Shown here: positions 53,162 to 62,435 of the stretch, in pieces
How the letters are laid out: the number at the start of each line of letters is the position of its first letter
How positions within the stretch are numbered: position 1 is the stretch's first letter
Assembly: GCF_006658505.1 (NCBI RefSeq)
Contig: NZ_VFUZ01000011.1
Coordinates: 117,468 to 181,467, forward strand
Reading direction: 5' to 3'
DNA: 64,000 nucleotides
Source: Mesorhizobium sp. B2-4-15
GTDB taxonomy: Bacteria; Pseudomonadota; Alphaproteobacteria; Rhizobiales; Rhizobiaceae
The notes under the pieces: generated by a model
Told to the model about the DNA's origin: nothing
Databases searched by the model: none
Seen by the model: the letters and a program-made list of their open reading frames with translations, nothing else
Program-made: the position numbers and the translations under genes

Positions 53162-54910
53162 TCAGGCCCTTGCCAGTTCGACGAAGCGAAGCAGGCCCAC
53201 TTGGTAACGCCGGATAGTATCGACCAGTCGGGTGCGGTCCAGTTCGTCACAGGATTGGGTCGCCATGGTCCACAAGCCGAGCTGAAAAGCCAGGTAGCAG
53301 GGCTCCATGTAGGCAACCAGGTCAAGGTCGATGCGAGACCGTGTTCCGGTTTCCATGCAACTGACGAGCTTCGAAAACTCCGAGCTGGTCAGGTCATGTT
53401 CGACGCAAGCTCCGGCGACGTCCCATTCTATCGCCTGGCAGCCTACGAGGTCATGCGAGCGGCAATGATCGACAGCATCGGTCTTGATGAGCCTGCCATC
53501 GGGGCGCGTCAGGAATTCCCAGCGATGCAGCCGCCCGTCGATCTCGACCTTGCGTTCGGTTTGTGGCGGCTGCCGGCTGGCGAACCAATCGTGCAATCGC
53601 GTCCCATGACTCTCTCCCAGCGCCCGAGCGCAATTGTAGACAGCCATGCCCGCGAGCTCTGCCAATGAAGCGCCGGCTTGCGTCGTTCGCAGATTGGCGT
53701 CGCGCCAGGCCAGGTATCGCCCCAGATGCTCGATGAGCCTGTCCCTGGAAATATGAGCCTGATCCGCAGTTCCCGCGTCGATCCAGCGTTCGACCAGGAA
53801 ACCATGGCGGAGCCCCACGACCGGCGGACCAAAGCCGGCGTCCTGAAGCGACTTTGCGGAACGCAGCTTGCCTTGGCCGGTTTCGCCGATCCCGGCGAAC
53901 TTGATCAGCCATCGCTCCGCGCCTGCCGAAGCCATGAACTTGCGCCGTTCGAAACCGCCGAAGACCGGTGGCCAGCACTCGGGCTGGGTTCGAAGACACT
54001 CGCGCCAGGCTCCGCCGGAGATTTCATTCAGCTGGATGTCCGACCGGCCCAGAAGCTCGGCGACCCAGTCTTGCAGCCGCGGCGCGGTCGCGCCATCGAA
54101 AGCGTGCTCGAAATCCGCGACGTGGCTGCGGCAGCGGAGCCAGATATCGCGTGTGTCGGCCGACGCCTGGGCGCCCGGCTCACCATGGTGACTGGGAAAC
54201 AAATGGATGCGCTCGATGTCGATGCCAAGGTGAAGCAGCCACGCTATCACGGCGTGGAAGGAACTGCCGGAAAGGCCGGGGCCCTCGTCGACGATCGCAA
54301 ATCGGGCGGCCGGATCGTGGCGCCAGCCCCCAATCAATTCAGGATCGGCAGCGATGCCGCGGCGGAAAGGATGCCCGACGGGCCGGACACTGACCGGCGG
54401 TGGGGCACCGATGGCGGCCGCGACCATCGCGGCGAGCCCGAGACCGATGCTGCGAATGCCGATGACGCAGGTGTTCGCGGCAAGCCCGGATCGACGGGCG
54501 GCGACAAGATAGGTTTCGGGGTAGAGCGCGTAAAAGGCATAGCCTTCGGCGGCCCCGGTGACGACTTCGCCCTGGCAATCCAGGTCTCGAAGCATGGCGA
54601 GGATATCATCGCGCAGCGCTCCGCTGGCGACGAAGCCGCGTTGCCAGGACCACGCAACTTCCTGCGCCAGCCCGAAAAGGATTTTTGCGCCTTGCCGTTG
54701 ACGCGGTGAATTGCTGTCGAGCCCAGAGGCCCGGAACTCGATGTCGGCAAGGCCCTGGGCCAGCTCCGAAACGCTGATGAACAGGCCCACCACGGCGGCA
54801 TGGCGCTCGATGCCGGCCGGCATTGAGCCGATGTGTTCGGCCGCCTCGCAGGCACTCTCTCCGAGCCGCGACGCATTGTACGCCTGCTTGTGGTCGCCGA
54901 AGACGATCAT
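53162..54910 (-). CDS. Phosphoribosyltransferase-like / kinase-like fusion protein
   Basis: A 582-residue protein, the only minus-strand gene in the cassette. Residues about 100-230 resemble a type I phosphoribosyltransferase, with a PRPP-binding loop [15 protein letters not shown] (D208). Residues about 320-500 resemble a small-molecule kinase of the aminoglycoside-phosphotransferase/choline-kinase type ([74 protein letters not shown]). The C-terminal helical part is unassigned. I know of no named family with this pairing. The opposite orientation suggests an independent or regulatory role. Confidence 0.75.
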   Translation of the reverse strand: MIVFGDHKQAYNASRLGESACEAAEHIGSMPAGIERHAAVVGLFISVSELAQGLADIEFRASGLDSNSPRQRQGAKILFGLAQEVAWSWQRGFVASGALRDDILAMLRDLDCQGEVVTGAAEGYAFYALYPETYLVAARRSGLAANTCVIGIRSIGLGLAAMVAAAIGAPPPVSVRPVGHPFRRGIAADPELIGGWRHDPAARFAIVDEGPGLSGSSFHAVIAWLLHLGIDIERIHLFPSHHGEPGAQASADTRDIWLRCRSHVADFEHAFDGATAPRLQDWVAELLGRSDIQLNEISGGAWRECLRTQPECWPPVFGGFERRKFMASAGAERWLIKFAGIGETGQGKLRSAKSLQDAGFGPPVVGLRHGFLVERWIDAGTADQAHISRDRLIEHLGRYLAWRDANLRTTQAGASLAELAGMAVYNCARALGESHGTRLHDWFASRQPPQTERKVEIDGRLHRWEFLTRPDGRLIKTDAVDHCRSHDLVGCQAIEWDVAGACVEHDLTSSEFSKLVSCMETGTRSRIDLDLVAYMEPCYLAFQLGLWTMATQSCDELDRTRLVDTIRRYQVGLLRFVELARA

Positions 54911-54995
54911 CTCGTTCCTGCCGGACTATCCAGCCGCCAACGCCAACCAGCCCCCTTTGATCCGTGCCGGGTGCTGCAATTTTTCATGTTTCGAA

Positions 54996-55020
54996 GGAAC
55001 ATTCGTGGCCGCTCCCGGTT
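54996..55020 (+). promoter_or_regulatory. Candidate EcfG/RpoE2 promoter of the inositol-3-phosphate synthase gene
   Basis: GGAAC 54996-55000, 18 bases, TT 55019-55020 within GGTTCGG, 45 bases before GTG 55065. Confidence 0.68.
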
Positions 55021-55064
55021 CGGCGCCGAGGAACTTACCTCCAACCAACAGAGGCGTCGGTTTC

Positions 55065-56168
55065 GTGGCATCGAAGAAAGTTCGTATCGGCATCGTCGGT
55101 GTCGGCAATTGCGCATCCTCCCTGGTGCAAGGGCTGACCTATTATCGCGACGCAAAAAGCAACGAGCCGATACCCGGCCTGATGCATGCCGACCTCGGCG
55201 GCTATCATGTCGATGACGTCGAGGTCGTCTGCGCGTTCGACGTCGCAACGACCAAGGTGGGGCGCGATGTCGCCGAAGCGATCTACAGCGCGCCCAACAA
55301 CACCTTCCGCTTCGCCGATGTGGCGCCGACCGGCGTTCGTGTCGAGCGTGGTCCCACGCTCGACGGCATCGGCAAATATCTGCGGGACGAAATCGAGGAA
55401 TCGAAGGAGCCGGTCGCCGACGTCTGTGGGGCCCTTCGCGACAGCGGCTGCGACGTGCTGGTATCGTATCTGCCGGTCGGTTCCGAAGAGGCGACGCGTT
55501 TTTACGCCGAATGCGCGTTGGATGCCGGCTGTGCATTCGTCAACTGCATCCCCGTCTTCATTGCTTCGCGTCCGGAATGGCGGCGCCGGTTCGAGCAGCG
55601 CGGCCTTCCCCTGGTCGGGGACGACATCAAGAGCCAGGTCGGCGCGACCATCGTGCACCGCTTGCTGGCCAATCTTTTCCGTGAGCGCGGGGTGCGCATA
55701 GACCGCACCTACCAGCTCAATTTCGGCGGCAACACGGACTTCCTCAACATGCTGGAACGCGAGCGGCTGGAATCTAAGAAGATCTCCAAGACCCAGTCCG
55801 TCACCAGCCAGATCGACGTTCCGCTCGAAGCGGGCAACATCCATGTCGGCCCAAGCGATCACGTGCCTTGGCTGACCGACCGCAAATGGGCCTATATCCG
55901 CGTCGAAGGCACGACCTTCGGCGGCGTGCCGCTGAACGCTGAACTCAAGCTCGAAGTGTGGGACTCGCCCAACTCCGCCGGCGTGGTGATCGATGCCGTG
56001 CGTTGCGCCAAACTCGCGCTCGACCGCGGCATTGCAGGCGCCCTGACCGGGCCTTGCGCCTATTTCATGAAATCTCCGCCGGAGCAGTTCACCGACGCCG
56101 AGGCACGCCTGCGCACCCTCGCCTTCATCTCCGGCAAGGACGAGCCGATGCTCGACGCCGCCGAATGA
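55065..56168 (+). CDS. Inositol-3-phosphate synthase (cassette gene 9)
   Basis: A 367-residue myo-inositol-1(3)-phosphate synthase of the actinobacterial/archaeal short type, converting glucose 6-phosphate to inositol 3-phosphate with [59 protein letters not shown] and the [10 protein letters not shown] lysine region are all diagnostic. I use GTG 55065, since homologues begin at [12 protein letters not shown]. It has its own stress promoter and overlaps the phosphatase gene by 4 bases. Confidence 0.93.
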   Translation: MASKKVRIGIVGVGNCASSLVQGLTYYRDAKSNEPIPGLMHADLGGYHVDDVEVVCAFDVATTKVGRDVAEAIYSAPNNTFRFADVAPTGVRVERGPTLDGIGKYLRDEIEESKEPVADVCGALRDSGCDVLVSYLPVGSEEATRFYAECALDAGCAFVNCIPVFIASRPEWRRRFEQRGLPLVGDDIKSQVGATIVHRLLANLFRERGVRIDRTYQLNFGGNTDFLNMLERERLESKKISKTQSVTSQIDVPLEAGNIHVGPSDHVPWLTDRKWAYIRVEGTTFGGVPLNAELKLEVWDSPNSAGVVIDAVRCAKLALDRGIAGALTGPCAYFMKSPPEQFTDAEARLRTLAFISGKDEPMLDAAE

Positions 56169-56761
56169 CAACGACGTTTTTTCTGATCCGGCATGCGGCG
56201 CACGACAATGTCGGCGGCTATCTGGCGGGCCGAATGGAAGGCGTCTACCTCGGCGAGGCCGGCAAGGCACAGGCTCAGCATCTCGCCGGCCGCATGGCGC
56301 GCGAACACCTTGCCATCATCTGCAGCAGTCCGCGCGAGCGCACGCTTGAAACCGCAAAACCGATTGCACTTGCCTGCGGCGTCAACGACATCGCGATCTG
56401 CCAGGAGTTGGACGAAATCGACTTCGGCGTCTGGTCGGGCAAGACCTTCGATGAGCTGAATACAGACGCCAACTGGCGTCTCTGGAATGATCAACGCCAA
56501 CAGGCGCGCACGCCGAGCGGTGAAACGATGCTGGACGTCCAGCAGCGCATCGTCGGCCTTATGGACGCTCTGCGCCAAAACACCCAGGGCCAGTGCGTTG
56601 CGCTTGTCAGCCACGCCGACGTCATCAAGGCGGCGGTATGCAAGGTGCTCGGCCTCCAGCTCGGCGACTGCTTCCGCTTCGACGTCGAGCCGGCGTCGAT
56701 CACCACGGTCGTGCATGGCGACTGGGGCTCGAAACTTATTCGCCTCAATGAAAGCGCCTGA
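56165..56761 (+). CDS. Histidine-phosphatase family protein (cassette gene 10)
   Basis: A 198-residue phosphoglycerate-mutase-superfamily phosphatase. The catalytic LIRHAAHDN (H10), [12 protein letters not shown] and VSHADVIK (second His) are present; RHA replaces the usual RHG. It is translationally coupled (ATGA) to inositol-3-phosphate synthase, so it may dephosphorylate inositol phosphate or a later sugar phosphate. That role is inference. Confidence 0.85.
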   Translation: MTTTFFLIRHAAHDNVGGYLAGRMEGVYLGEAGKAQAQHLAGRMAREHLAIICSSPRERTLETAKPIALACGVNDIAICQELDEIDFGVWSGKTFDELNTDANWRLWNDQRQQARTPSGETMLDVQQRIVGLMDALRQNTQGQCVALVSHADVIKAAVCKVLGLQLGDCFRFDVEPASITTVVHGDWGSKLIRLNESA

Positions 56762-56774
56762 CAGGAGTGATGAA

Positions 56775-57875
56775 ATGCGGATGGTCATTTTCGGCCTCAC
56801 CGTTACCTCTTCGTGGGGAAACGGCCATGCCACGCTCTGGCGCGGGCTTATACGGGCGCTGGCGCGGTTGGGCTGGTCTGTCAGCTTCTTCGAACATGAT
56901 ACGCCTTACTATGCCGGAACCCGGGATCTCGATCATCTCGATGGCGGTCACCTCGTTCTATATCCCGACTGGGACAATATCCGCCGTGTCGCCGAGGCCA
57001 CGATCCAGCAAGCCGATGTGGTCATCGTCACATCCTATTGCCCCGACGCCATCGAAGCCTCGCGGCTTGCGCAGCAAACCTGCCGTGGACTGAAGGTGTT
57101 TTATGATCTCGACACGCCCGTCACGCTGACAAGGATCGAGCAAGGCGAATGGCCGCCCTATTTCGGTCCGGAAGGCCTGCGCGATTTCGATCTGGTGCTG
57201 AGCTATACGGGCGGGCCGGCGCTCGATGCGCTGAAGACGGTGCTCGGCGCCGGTTTCGTCGCTCCGCTTTACGGCCATGTCGATCCAAAACGCCACCGGC
57301 CGGCTCAGCCAAGAGCCGATTTTGCCGGCGACCTGTCTTATCTCGGCACTTATGCCGCGGACCGTCAGGCCGGCGTCGAGAAGCTGCTGGTACAGCCCGC
57401 GGCCCGGCTCCCCGATCGCCGCTTCATCATCGGCGGCGCGCAGTATCCGCAGGAATTCCCGTGGAGCGACAACATCTTCTTTGTCAGACACCTGCCGCCA
57501 GCCGATCATCCGGCCTTCTTCTGCTCATCGCGGCTGACGCTGAATGTCACCCGCGAGGCGATGGCGAAAAAGGGCTGGTGCCCCTCGGGCCGGCTGTTCG
57601 AGGCGGCAGCCTGTGGCGCCGCGATCATCAGCGACAGATGGCCGGGCCTGGACAGTTTCTTTGAACCCGGCAGCGAGATCCTGCTCGCCGACAGCACTGA
57701 CGACGTGGTCGCCGCCTTGAGCCTGTCGGACCGGGAGCTTGACACCCTGCGCATGCGCGCCCGCGAGCGTGTGCTTGACGAACACACATCCGCGCGGCGC
57801 GCCGCGGATCTGGACCAGATGCTGAACGACGCATTGCATGCGCCGGCGCGCGAACAGATGAAGGAAGCCGTCTGA
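56775..57875 (+). CDS. Glycosyltransferase, CgeB-like (cassette gene 11)
   Basis: A 366-residue GT-B-like protein, paralogous to gene 7 over its length (shared SSWGNGHAT, DTPVTLTRI, LSYLGTYAADRQ, RLFEAAACG and ISDRWPGLDSFF). AGGAG stands before ATG 56775. Its position after inositol synthase and phosphatase makes an inositol or inositol phosphate a plausible acceptor. Confidence 0.87.
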   Translation: MRMVIFGLTVTSSWGNGHATLWRGLIRALARLGWSVSFFEHDTPYYAGTRDLDHLDGGHLVLYPDWDNIRRVAEATIQQADVVIVTSYCPDAIEASRLAQQTCRGLKVFYDLDTPVTLTRIEQGEWPPYFGPEGLRDFDLVLSYTGGPALDALKTVLGAGFVAPLYGHVDPKRHRPAQPRADFAGDLSYLGTYAADRQAGVEKLLVQPAARLPDRRFIIGGAQYPQEFPWSDNIFFVRHLPPADHPAFFCSSRLTLNVTREAMAKKGWCPSGRLFEAAACGAAIISDRWPGLDSFFEPGSEILLADSTDDVVAALSLSDRELDTLRMRARERVLDEHTSARRAADLDQMLNDALHAPAREQMKEAV

Positions 57876-58678
57876 TGCTGGGCATAGTGCCCGCCGCCGG
57901 ACGCGGCAGCCGTATTCAACCGCTCGGCTTCTCGAAAGAGTTGCTGCCGGTCGGCAGCAGGTTGGACGGACAGACCGAACGTCCTTGCGCGGTGAGCGAA
58001 TATCTCGTGCGGCGCATGGTGCTCAATGGCGTCGACAGGATCTGCTTCGTCATCGGGTCGGGCAAATCGGACATCCTGGAATATTACGCGGCGGGCTACG
58101 ACACCGCGACCGCCATTTTCGTGGCCCAGCCCTCCCCGGTCGGTCTTTGCGACGCGATCTTCCGCGCGGAGCCGCTGGTCTCGCCACAGGAGACGGTTCT
58201 CGTCGGTCTCCCCGACACCATCTGGTTTCCCGAGGATGGTTTCTGCCGGCTTGCCGATGATCGGCTGTCCTTCCTGCTGTTCCCCGTGGATCGTCCCGAA
58301 CTCTTCGACGCCGTGGTTGTCGACGAGGGCGACCGGGTGAGGGAAATTCAGGTCAAGCAGCGCGACGCCGCGACCAATTGGATCTGGGGCGCGTTCAAGA
58401 TGCCGGGCCGTATCTTCCACCAGCTTGCGGCGCTGTGGCGCGAGCGGGACCGTTACGACGAATATCTTGGCACACTGATCAATGCCTACCTGGCTTCTGG
58501 AGGTGAGGCTTATGGCGTGAAGGCAGGCACCGCCTATGTCGATGTCGGGACCTTCAACGGCTACCGCACGGCGCTGCGCCTGCTCGAAAATAACGATGTC
58601 CCCGAAGACGCAGGCTCGCACCTGTTAACGGCCCAGGGCCGCTCGCACGTACCGTCCTTTCCAGGCGAAGGAGGTTAG
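57875..58678 (+). CDS. Sugar-1-phosphate nucleotidyltransferase (cassette gene 12)
   Basis: A 267-residue NTP-transferase. The signature GIVPAAGRGSRIQPLGFSKELLPVG (about 3-27) is that of RmlA/GalU-like enzymes making NDP-sugars, and VLVGLPDTIWFPEDG carries the metal-binding Asp. The sugar is unknown. It overlaps gene 11 by one base (TGATG). Confidence 0.9.
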   Translation: MLGIVPAAGRGSRIQPLGFSKELLPVGSRLDGQTERPCAVSEYLVRRMVLNGVDRICFVIGSGKSDILEYYAAGYDTATAIFVAQPSPVGLCDAIFRAEPLVSPQETVLVGLPDTIWFPEDGFCRLADDRLSFLLFPVDRPELFDAVVVDEGDRVREIQVKQRDAATNWIWGAFKMPGRIFHQLAALWRERDRYDEYLGTLINAYLASGGEAYGVKAGTAYVDVGTFNGYRTALRLLENNDVPEDAGSHLLTAQGRSHVPSFPGEGG

Positions 58679-58679
58679 A

Positions 58680-59441
58680 ATGCTGCATTCCAATGCCGAT
58701 ATACGTCGTCGCATCGATGCGCTCGGGCCGTGGTTCCACAATATGGAATTGGCCGGCGTCGAGACCGCGCCCGACCATTTCCTCGGCAATTACCCGCTGA
58801 TCAAATGGCGCAAGTTCGCGGACGCGATCCCTGCCGATCTGACGGGCAAATCCGTGCTCGATATCGGCTGCAACGCCGGCTTCTATTCGATCGAAATGAA
58901 AAGGCGTGGCGCCGACCGTGTGCTCGGCATCGACTTCGACGAGGTCTATCTGGCACAGGCTCGTTTTGCCGCCGAGGTCGCGGATTGCGAGATCGAATTC
59001 CGGCAGTTGTCGGTCTATGACGTCGGCGCTCTGGGCGAAAGCTTCGACATCGTGCTGTTCATGGGGGTGCTCTACCATCTGCGCCATCCGCTGCTGGCGC
59101 TCGATCTGATCCGCGAGCACGTCGTGGCCGATCTTTTGATCTTCCAGTCGATGCAGCGCGGCAGCACCGATTTGCCCGAGCTCGAACAGAACTACCACTT
59201 CTGGAGCCATGAGCTGTTCGGCCAGCCGGAATTCCCGAAACTTCACTTCATCGAGCACCGCTATGCCGACGATCCGACAAATTGGTGGATACCGAACCGC
59301 GCCTGCGCCGAGGCGATGCTGCGTAGCGCCGGTTTTGAGATCGTGCTGCATCCAGAAACGGAGGTTTATTTGTGCCGCGTGGCCGGCGAGCCGGCCGGCG
59401 GCGGTGCCGTCTATCCGGTGAAAGGAAGACAAGATGATTGA
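58680..59441 (+). CDS. SAM-dependent methyltransferase, CmoB-like (cassette gene 13)
   Basis: A 253-residue class I methyltransferase. The N-terminus GPWFHNMEL and KWRKFADAIPADLTGKSVLDIGCNAGFYSIEM, then FMGVLYHLRHPLLALDLI, resemble the CmoB/DUF1698 group. From memory it fits TIGR04290, a family defined in the same cassette as TIGR04295. GAAGGAGG precedes ATG 58680. It overlaps the next gene by 8 bases. Confidence 0.88.
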   Translation: MLHSNADIRRRIDALGPWFHNMELAGVETAPDHFLGNYPLIKWRKFADAIPADLTGKSVLDIGCNAGFYSIEMKRRGADRVLGIDFDEVYLAQARFAAEVADCEIEFRQLSVYDVGALGESFDIVLFMGVLYHLRHPLLALDLIREHVVADLLIFQSMQRGSTDLPELEQNYHFWSHELFGQPEFPKLHFIEHRYADDPTNWWIPNRACAEAMLRSAGFEIVLHPETEVYLCRVAGEPAGGGAVYPVKGRQDD

Positions 59442-60366
59442 AGCCGCCATGATCTGGAACGAGCCCAACAACAAGTCCCATTGGGATCCCGAGCTTGATC
59501 CTGACTGGAGCCGCTTCGCCACCATGGCGATCCTGGCCGCTGATGCGATAAAGCGGGAAAATCCGGCAGTGACCAAGGTCCTCGGCGGTATCTCGCCGAT
59601 CGATGCGGGGTTCATGACCCGGATGAAGGAATTCGGCGTGCTCGATCACCTCGACGCCGTCGCCGTGCACGGCTTCCCGCTGGACTGGAACCTTTGGCAA
59701 ATCCAGGAGTGGCCGCAAAAGCTCGGCGAAATTTCCGCGGTCATCGACCTCCCGGTCTGGGTCAGCGAAGTCGGTATTTCGACCTTTGGCGCGGAGGAGG
59801 TCCAGGTATGGGGCTTGCGCCGTACGGCGGAACTGCTGATCGGCAATGCGCCGCGCATCCAATGGTACAGTCTCTACGACCTCCCACGCGCCTGGGAAGC
59901 CACCACGCGCCACCGCGAAGCGGAAGGATCTTCCTATTACCGCCACTTCTACATGGGCCTGCTGCGCGAGGACGGCACGCCGAAGCCGGCACTCGAGGAA
60001 TTCCTTCGCTACGCTCCGCAGATTGGATTGGTCCAGTGGTTCCACTACCAAGACCATCGGCTGGACGATGCCGTTACCTGGATGAAACGGCTCGGCGTCA
60101 CCCATATGCGCACAGGCCTGTCCTGGGCCGACAGTTTCAGGCCTAACGCGCTCGACTGGTTCGACCGCCAGATGCAGGCACTTGAGGATTTCAATGTTAC
60201 GGTCACGTTCTGCTTCACGCCCGAACATCGCGGCCTGCAACCCCACCACACCAGCCCGCCTTTGGTGCCGGAGGAATTCGCTGAATTCTGCGCCGATATG
60301 ATCCGGCGCTATGCGCCCGGAATCCGCGCCGGCGCGGTTCCGGCGCGTCGGGCCTCGGCCGCATGA
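59434..60366 (+). CDS. Glycoside-hydrolase clan A-like barrel with permuted motif order (cassette gene 14)
   Basis: A 310-residue protein. It starts directly with the beta-4 acid/base motif WNEPN (E10), followed by GISPID, AVHGFP and the beta-7 nucleophile motif VWVSEVGIS (E112). After IQWYSLYDLPRAWE (beta 8), residues about 205-300 (MKRLGVTHMRTGLSWAD, VTVTFCFTPEH) look like beta 1-3 of the same barrel, so the order appears circularly permuted. Its start overlaps the methyltransferase gene, so there is no hidden N-terminal part. It might cleave or transfer a sugar; activity is unproven. Confidence 0.78.
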   Translation: MIEAAMIWNEPNNKSHWDPELDPDWSRFATMAILAADAIKRENPAVTKVLGGISPIDAGFMTRMKEFGVLDHLDAVAVHGFPLDWNLWQIQEWPQKLGEISAVIDLPVWVSEVGISTFGAEEVQVWGLRRTAELLIGNAPRIQWYSLYDLPRAWEATTRHREAEGSSYYRHFYMGLLREDGTPKPALEEFLRYAPQIGLVQWFHYQDHRLDDAVTWMKRLGVTHMRTGLSWADSFRPNALDWFDRQMQALEDFNVTVTFCFTPEHRGLQPHHTSPPLVPEEFAEFCADMIRRYAPGIRAGAVPARRASAA

Positions 60367-60378
60367 GGGCTTCGTGCT

Positions 60379-61443
60379 GTGACCCTCACGGTCCTCAATG
60401 TAGCCTATCCCCTGGCCCCGGTCGGGCCTGACGCCGTCGGCGGCGCGGAACAAGTGCTGTCCATGCTGGATCGGGCGCTGGTGCGGATGGGCAATCGTTC
60501 CCTTGTCGTCGCATGCCAGGGTTCCAATACGGCCGGTACCCTGATCGAGACGCCTGCCGAACCGGGCCTACTCGACGAAGCAGCCAAGAGGCGGGCGCAG
60601 GACGCGCATCGTACGGCAATCGCTGAAGCCCGCGCACGCTGGCCGATCGATGTGGTTCATCTGCACGGCATCGACTTCGATGCCTACCTGCCGGACACTG
60701 GCCCGACGCTGGTAACGCTGCACCTGCCGCTCGAATGGTACCCGCCGGCGGTGCTAAGACCGGTGCGTGAGGACCTGTGGCTTCACGCTGTATCGGCGGC
60801 CCAACAGGAAACAGCTCCGGCCGGCTCCATTCTGGTGCCGCCGATCCCGAACGGCGTTGACGTCGATGCTTTGAGCGAAACCCGATCGCGGCGCAATTTC
60901 GCGCTGGTACTCAGTCGAATATGCCCCGAGAAAGGCATTCATCTGGCACTAGATGCGGCCAAACAGGCGGGCGTGCCGCTGGCCGTCGGTGGCAGGCTCT
61001 ATCCCTACCAGACGCATATCCAGTATTTCCACGATGAAATCGTGCCACGTCTCGACAGGCACCGGCGCTTCCTCGGACCGCTCGGCTTTTTCGCCAAACG
61101 GCGTTTTCTCAATGCCGCCCGCTGCCTGGTCATCCCCAGCCTCGCCGCCGAAACAAGCTCGCTTGTCGCGATGGAGGCGCTCGCTTGCGGCACGCCGGTC
61201 GTTGCCTTTCCAAATGGCGCGCTGCCCGACGTCATCCAGCACGGCAGGACCGGCTTTCTGGTCGACCACGTCGACGAGATGGCGCAAGCCATCATGGCCT
61301 CGGCCGGTCTCGACAACGAAACATGCCGGGCCGAGGCGCGCCGCCGCTTTTCCCTCGAGCGTATGATCTCGTCGTACATGGATGCATATGAAGGTCTGGC
61401 GCGGCTTGGCGCTCGCCAGCCAGCGCTGGAGACCGACCGGTGA
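60379..61443 (+). CDS. GT4-type glycosyltransferase (cassette gene 15)
   Basis: A 354-residue GT-B enzyme. VGGAEQVLSMLDRALVRMG at the N-terminus, VVHLHGIDFDAY, LSRICPEKGIHLALDAAK and AETSSLVAMEALACGTPVVAF (E-x7-E) are typical of GT4. It starts at GTG 60379 and ends in a GTGA overlap with the next gene. Confidence 0.9.
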   Translation: MTLTVLNVAYPLAPVGPDAVGGAEQVLSMLDRALVRMGNRSLVVACQGSNTAGTLIETPAEPGLLDEAAKRRAQDAHRTAIAEARARWPIDVVHLHGIDFDAYLPDTGPTLVTLHLPLEWYPPAVLRPVREDLWLHAVSAAQQETAPAGSILVPPIPNGVDVDALSETRSRRNFALVLSRICPEKGIHLALDAAKQAGVPLAVGGRLYPYQTHIQYFHDEIVPRLDRHRRFLGPLGFFAKRRFLNAARCLVIPSLAAETSSLVAMEALACGTPVVAFPNGALPDVIQHGRTGFLVDHVDEMAQAIMASAGLDNETCRAEARRRFSLERMISSYMDAYEGLARLGARQPALETDR

Positions 61444-62435
61444 GCGGTCTCCACGCCGAGATCATCCGCGACGAAGGAGCATTGGAGGCGCTTGGACCGC
61501 GCTGGCGGCGGCTCTGGCTGCAAAGTCCCGCCGCGACGCCCTTCCAGTCTCCCGCCTGGCTTCTGCCATGGTGGCGGACATTCGCGCCGGGTGAATTGAC
61601 GGCGATCGCCATATGGAATGGACACGATCTCGTCGGCCTGGCGCCGCTCTATCTGGAAGCGCACGTTTCCGGTCCGCGCTTGTTGCCGATCGGGATTTCA
61701 CTCAGCGACTATCTCGACATATTGTGCGCATCGGAACAACAGTCAGCGGTCAACGCGGCGATCGCCGAGGCTGTCCTCTCGCTTGAATGGTCGCAATGGA
61801 TCCTGCCCGATCTCGCGACCGAGGCAGCCGCGCTGGCCCTGACACTGCCGGCCGTGCGGGAGAATTGCCATTCGTGCCATGCCGCATGCCCGGTGCTCTC
61901 GCTTGCTGGCGATCCGTCGCTGACGGATTGTGTCCCCGCCCGGCGCAGGCGCCAGTTGCGCCGTGCCCACCAAGCCGCACGCCGCAGAGACCGTGTCGAC
62001 ATCCGGCGGGCCGAGGCTGATCCCGAAACATTCCTCGGCCAGTTGTTCCGGTTGCATGTCGCGCGTTGGAATGGGCAAGGCGGCGGCGTGCTGGCCGACG
62101 CCGCCACACGGGAATTTCACCGCAATGCCCTCCCCCGCCTCGCGGCGGAGGGCTTGGCCCGATGCTGGCTGATCGAGGTCGGCGATTCGGTTGTCGGCGC
62201 CTATTACGGGTTCCATCACAGCCGCCGCGCCTATGCCTATCTCGGCGGCTTCGATCCAGCCTATGCCGGCGAGAGCCCGGGAGCGATCCTGATCGGTCAC
62301 GCCATTGGCGAAGCCTTCCGTGAAGGCGCGCGGGAATTCGACTTCCTGCGGGGCCAGGAAAGCTACAAATACGGGTGGGGCGCGCTCGACCGCTGGACCA
62401 GGCAAAGGGTATGGACGCGGAGCACGCCGGCGTGA
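61440..62435 (+). CDS. FemAB/CelD-like GNAT acyltransferase (cassette gene 16)
   Basis: A 331-residue double-GNAT-fold protein. PFQSPAWLLPWWRTFAPGEL and IAIWNGHDLVGLAPLY at the N-terminus, then FRLHVARWNGQGG, YYGFHHSRRAYAYLGGFDPAYAGESPGAILIGHAIGEA and FDFLRGQESYKYGWG, match the CelD/BcsL-like and FemAB-type group in polysaccharide clusters. It probably acylates a sugar. GTG start in GTGA overlap; its end overlaps the methyltransferase gene by 25 bases. Confidence 0.87.
   Translation: MSGLHAEIIRDEGALEALGPRWRRLWLQSPAATPFQSPAWLLPWWRTFAPGELTAIAIWNGHDLVGLAPLYLEAHVSGPRLLPIGISLSDYLDILCASEQQSAVNAAIAEAVLSLEWSQWILPDLATEAAALALTLPAVRENCHSCHAACPVLSLAGDPSLTDCVPARRRRQLRRAHQAARRRDRVDIRRAEADPETFLGQLFRLHVARWNGQGGGVLADAATREFHRNALPRLAAEGLARCWLIEVGDSVVGAYYGFHHSRRAYAYLGGFDPAYAGESPGAILIGHAIGEAFREGAREFDFLRGQESYKYGWGALDRWTRQRVWTRSTPA

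Noticed and set aside
53678..54709. A 343-codon plus-strand frame inside the cassette
   Set aside because: It is antisense to the PRTase/kinase-like gene, which shows recognisable motifs, whereas this frame shows none.
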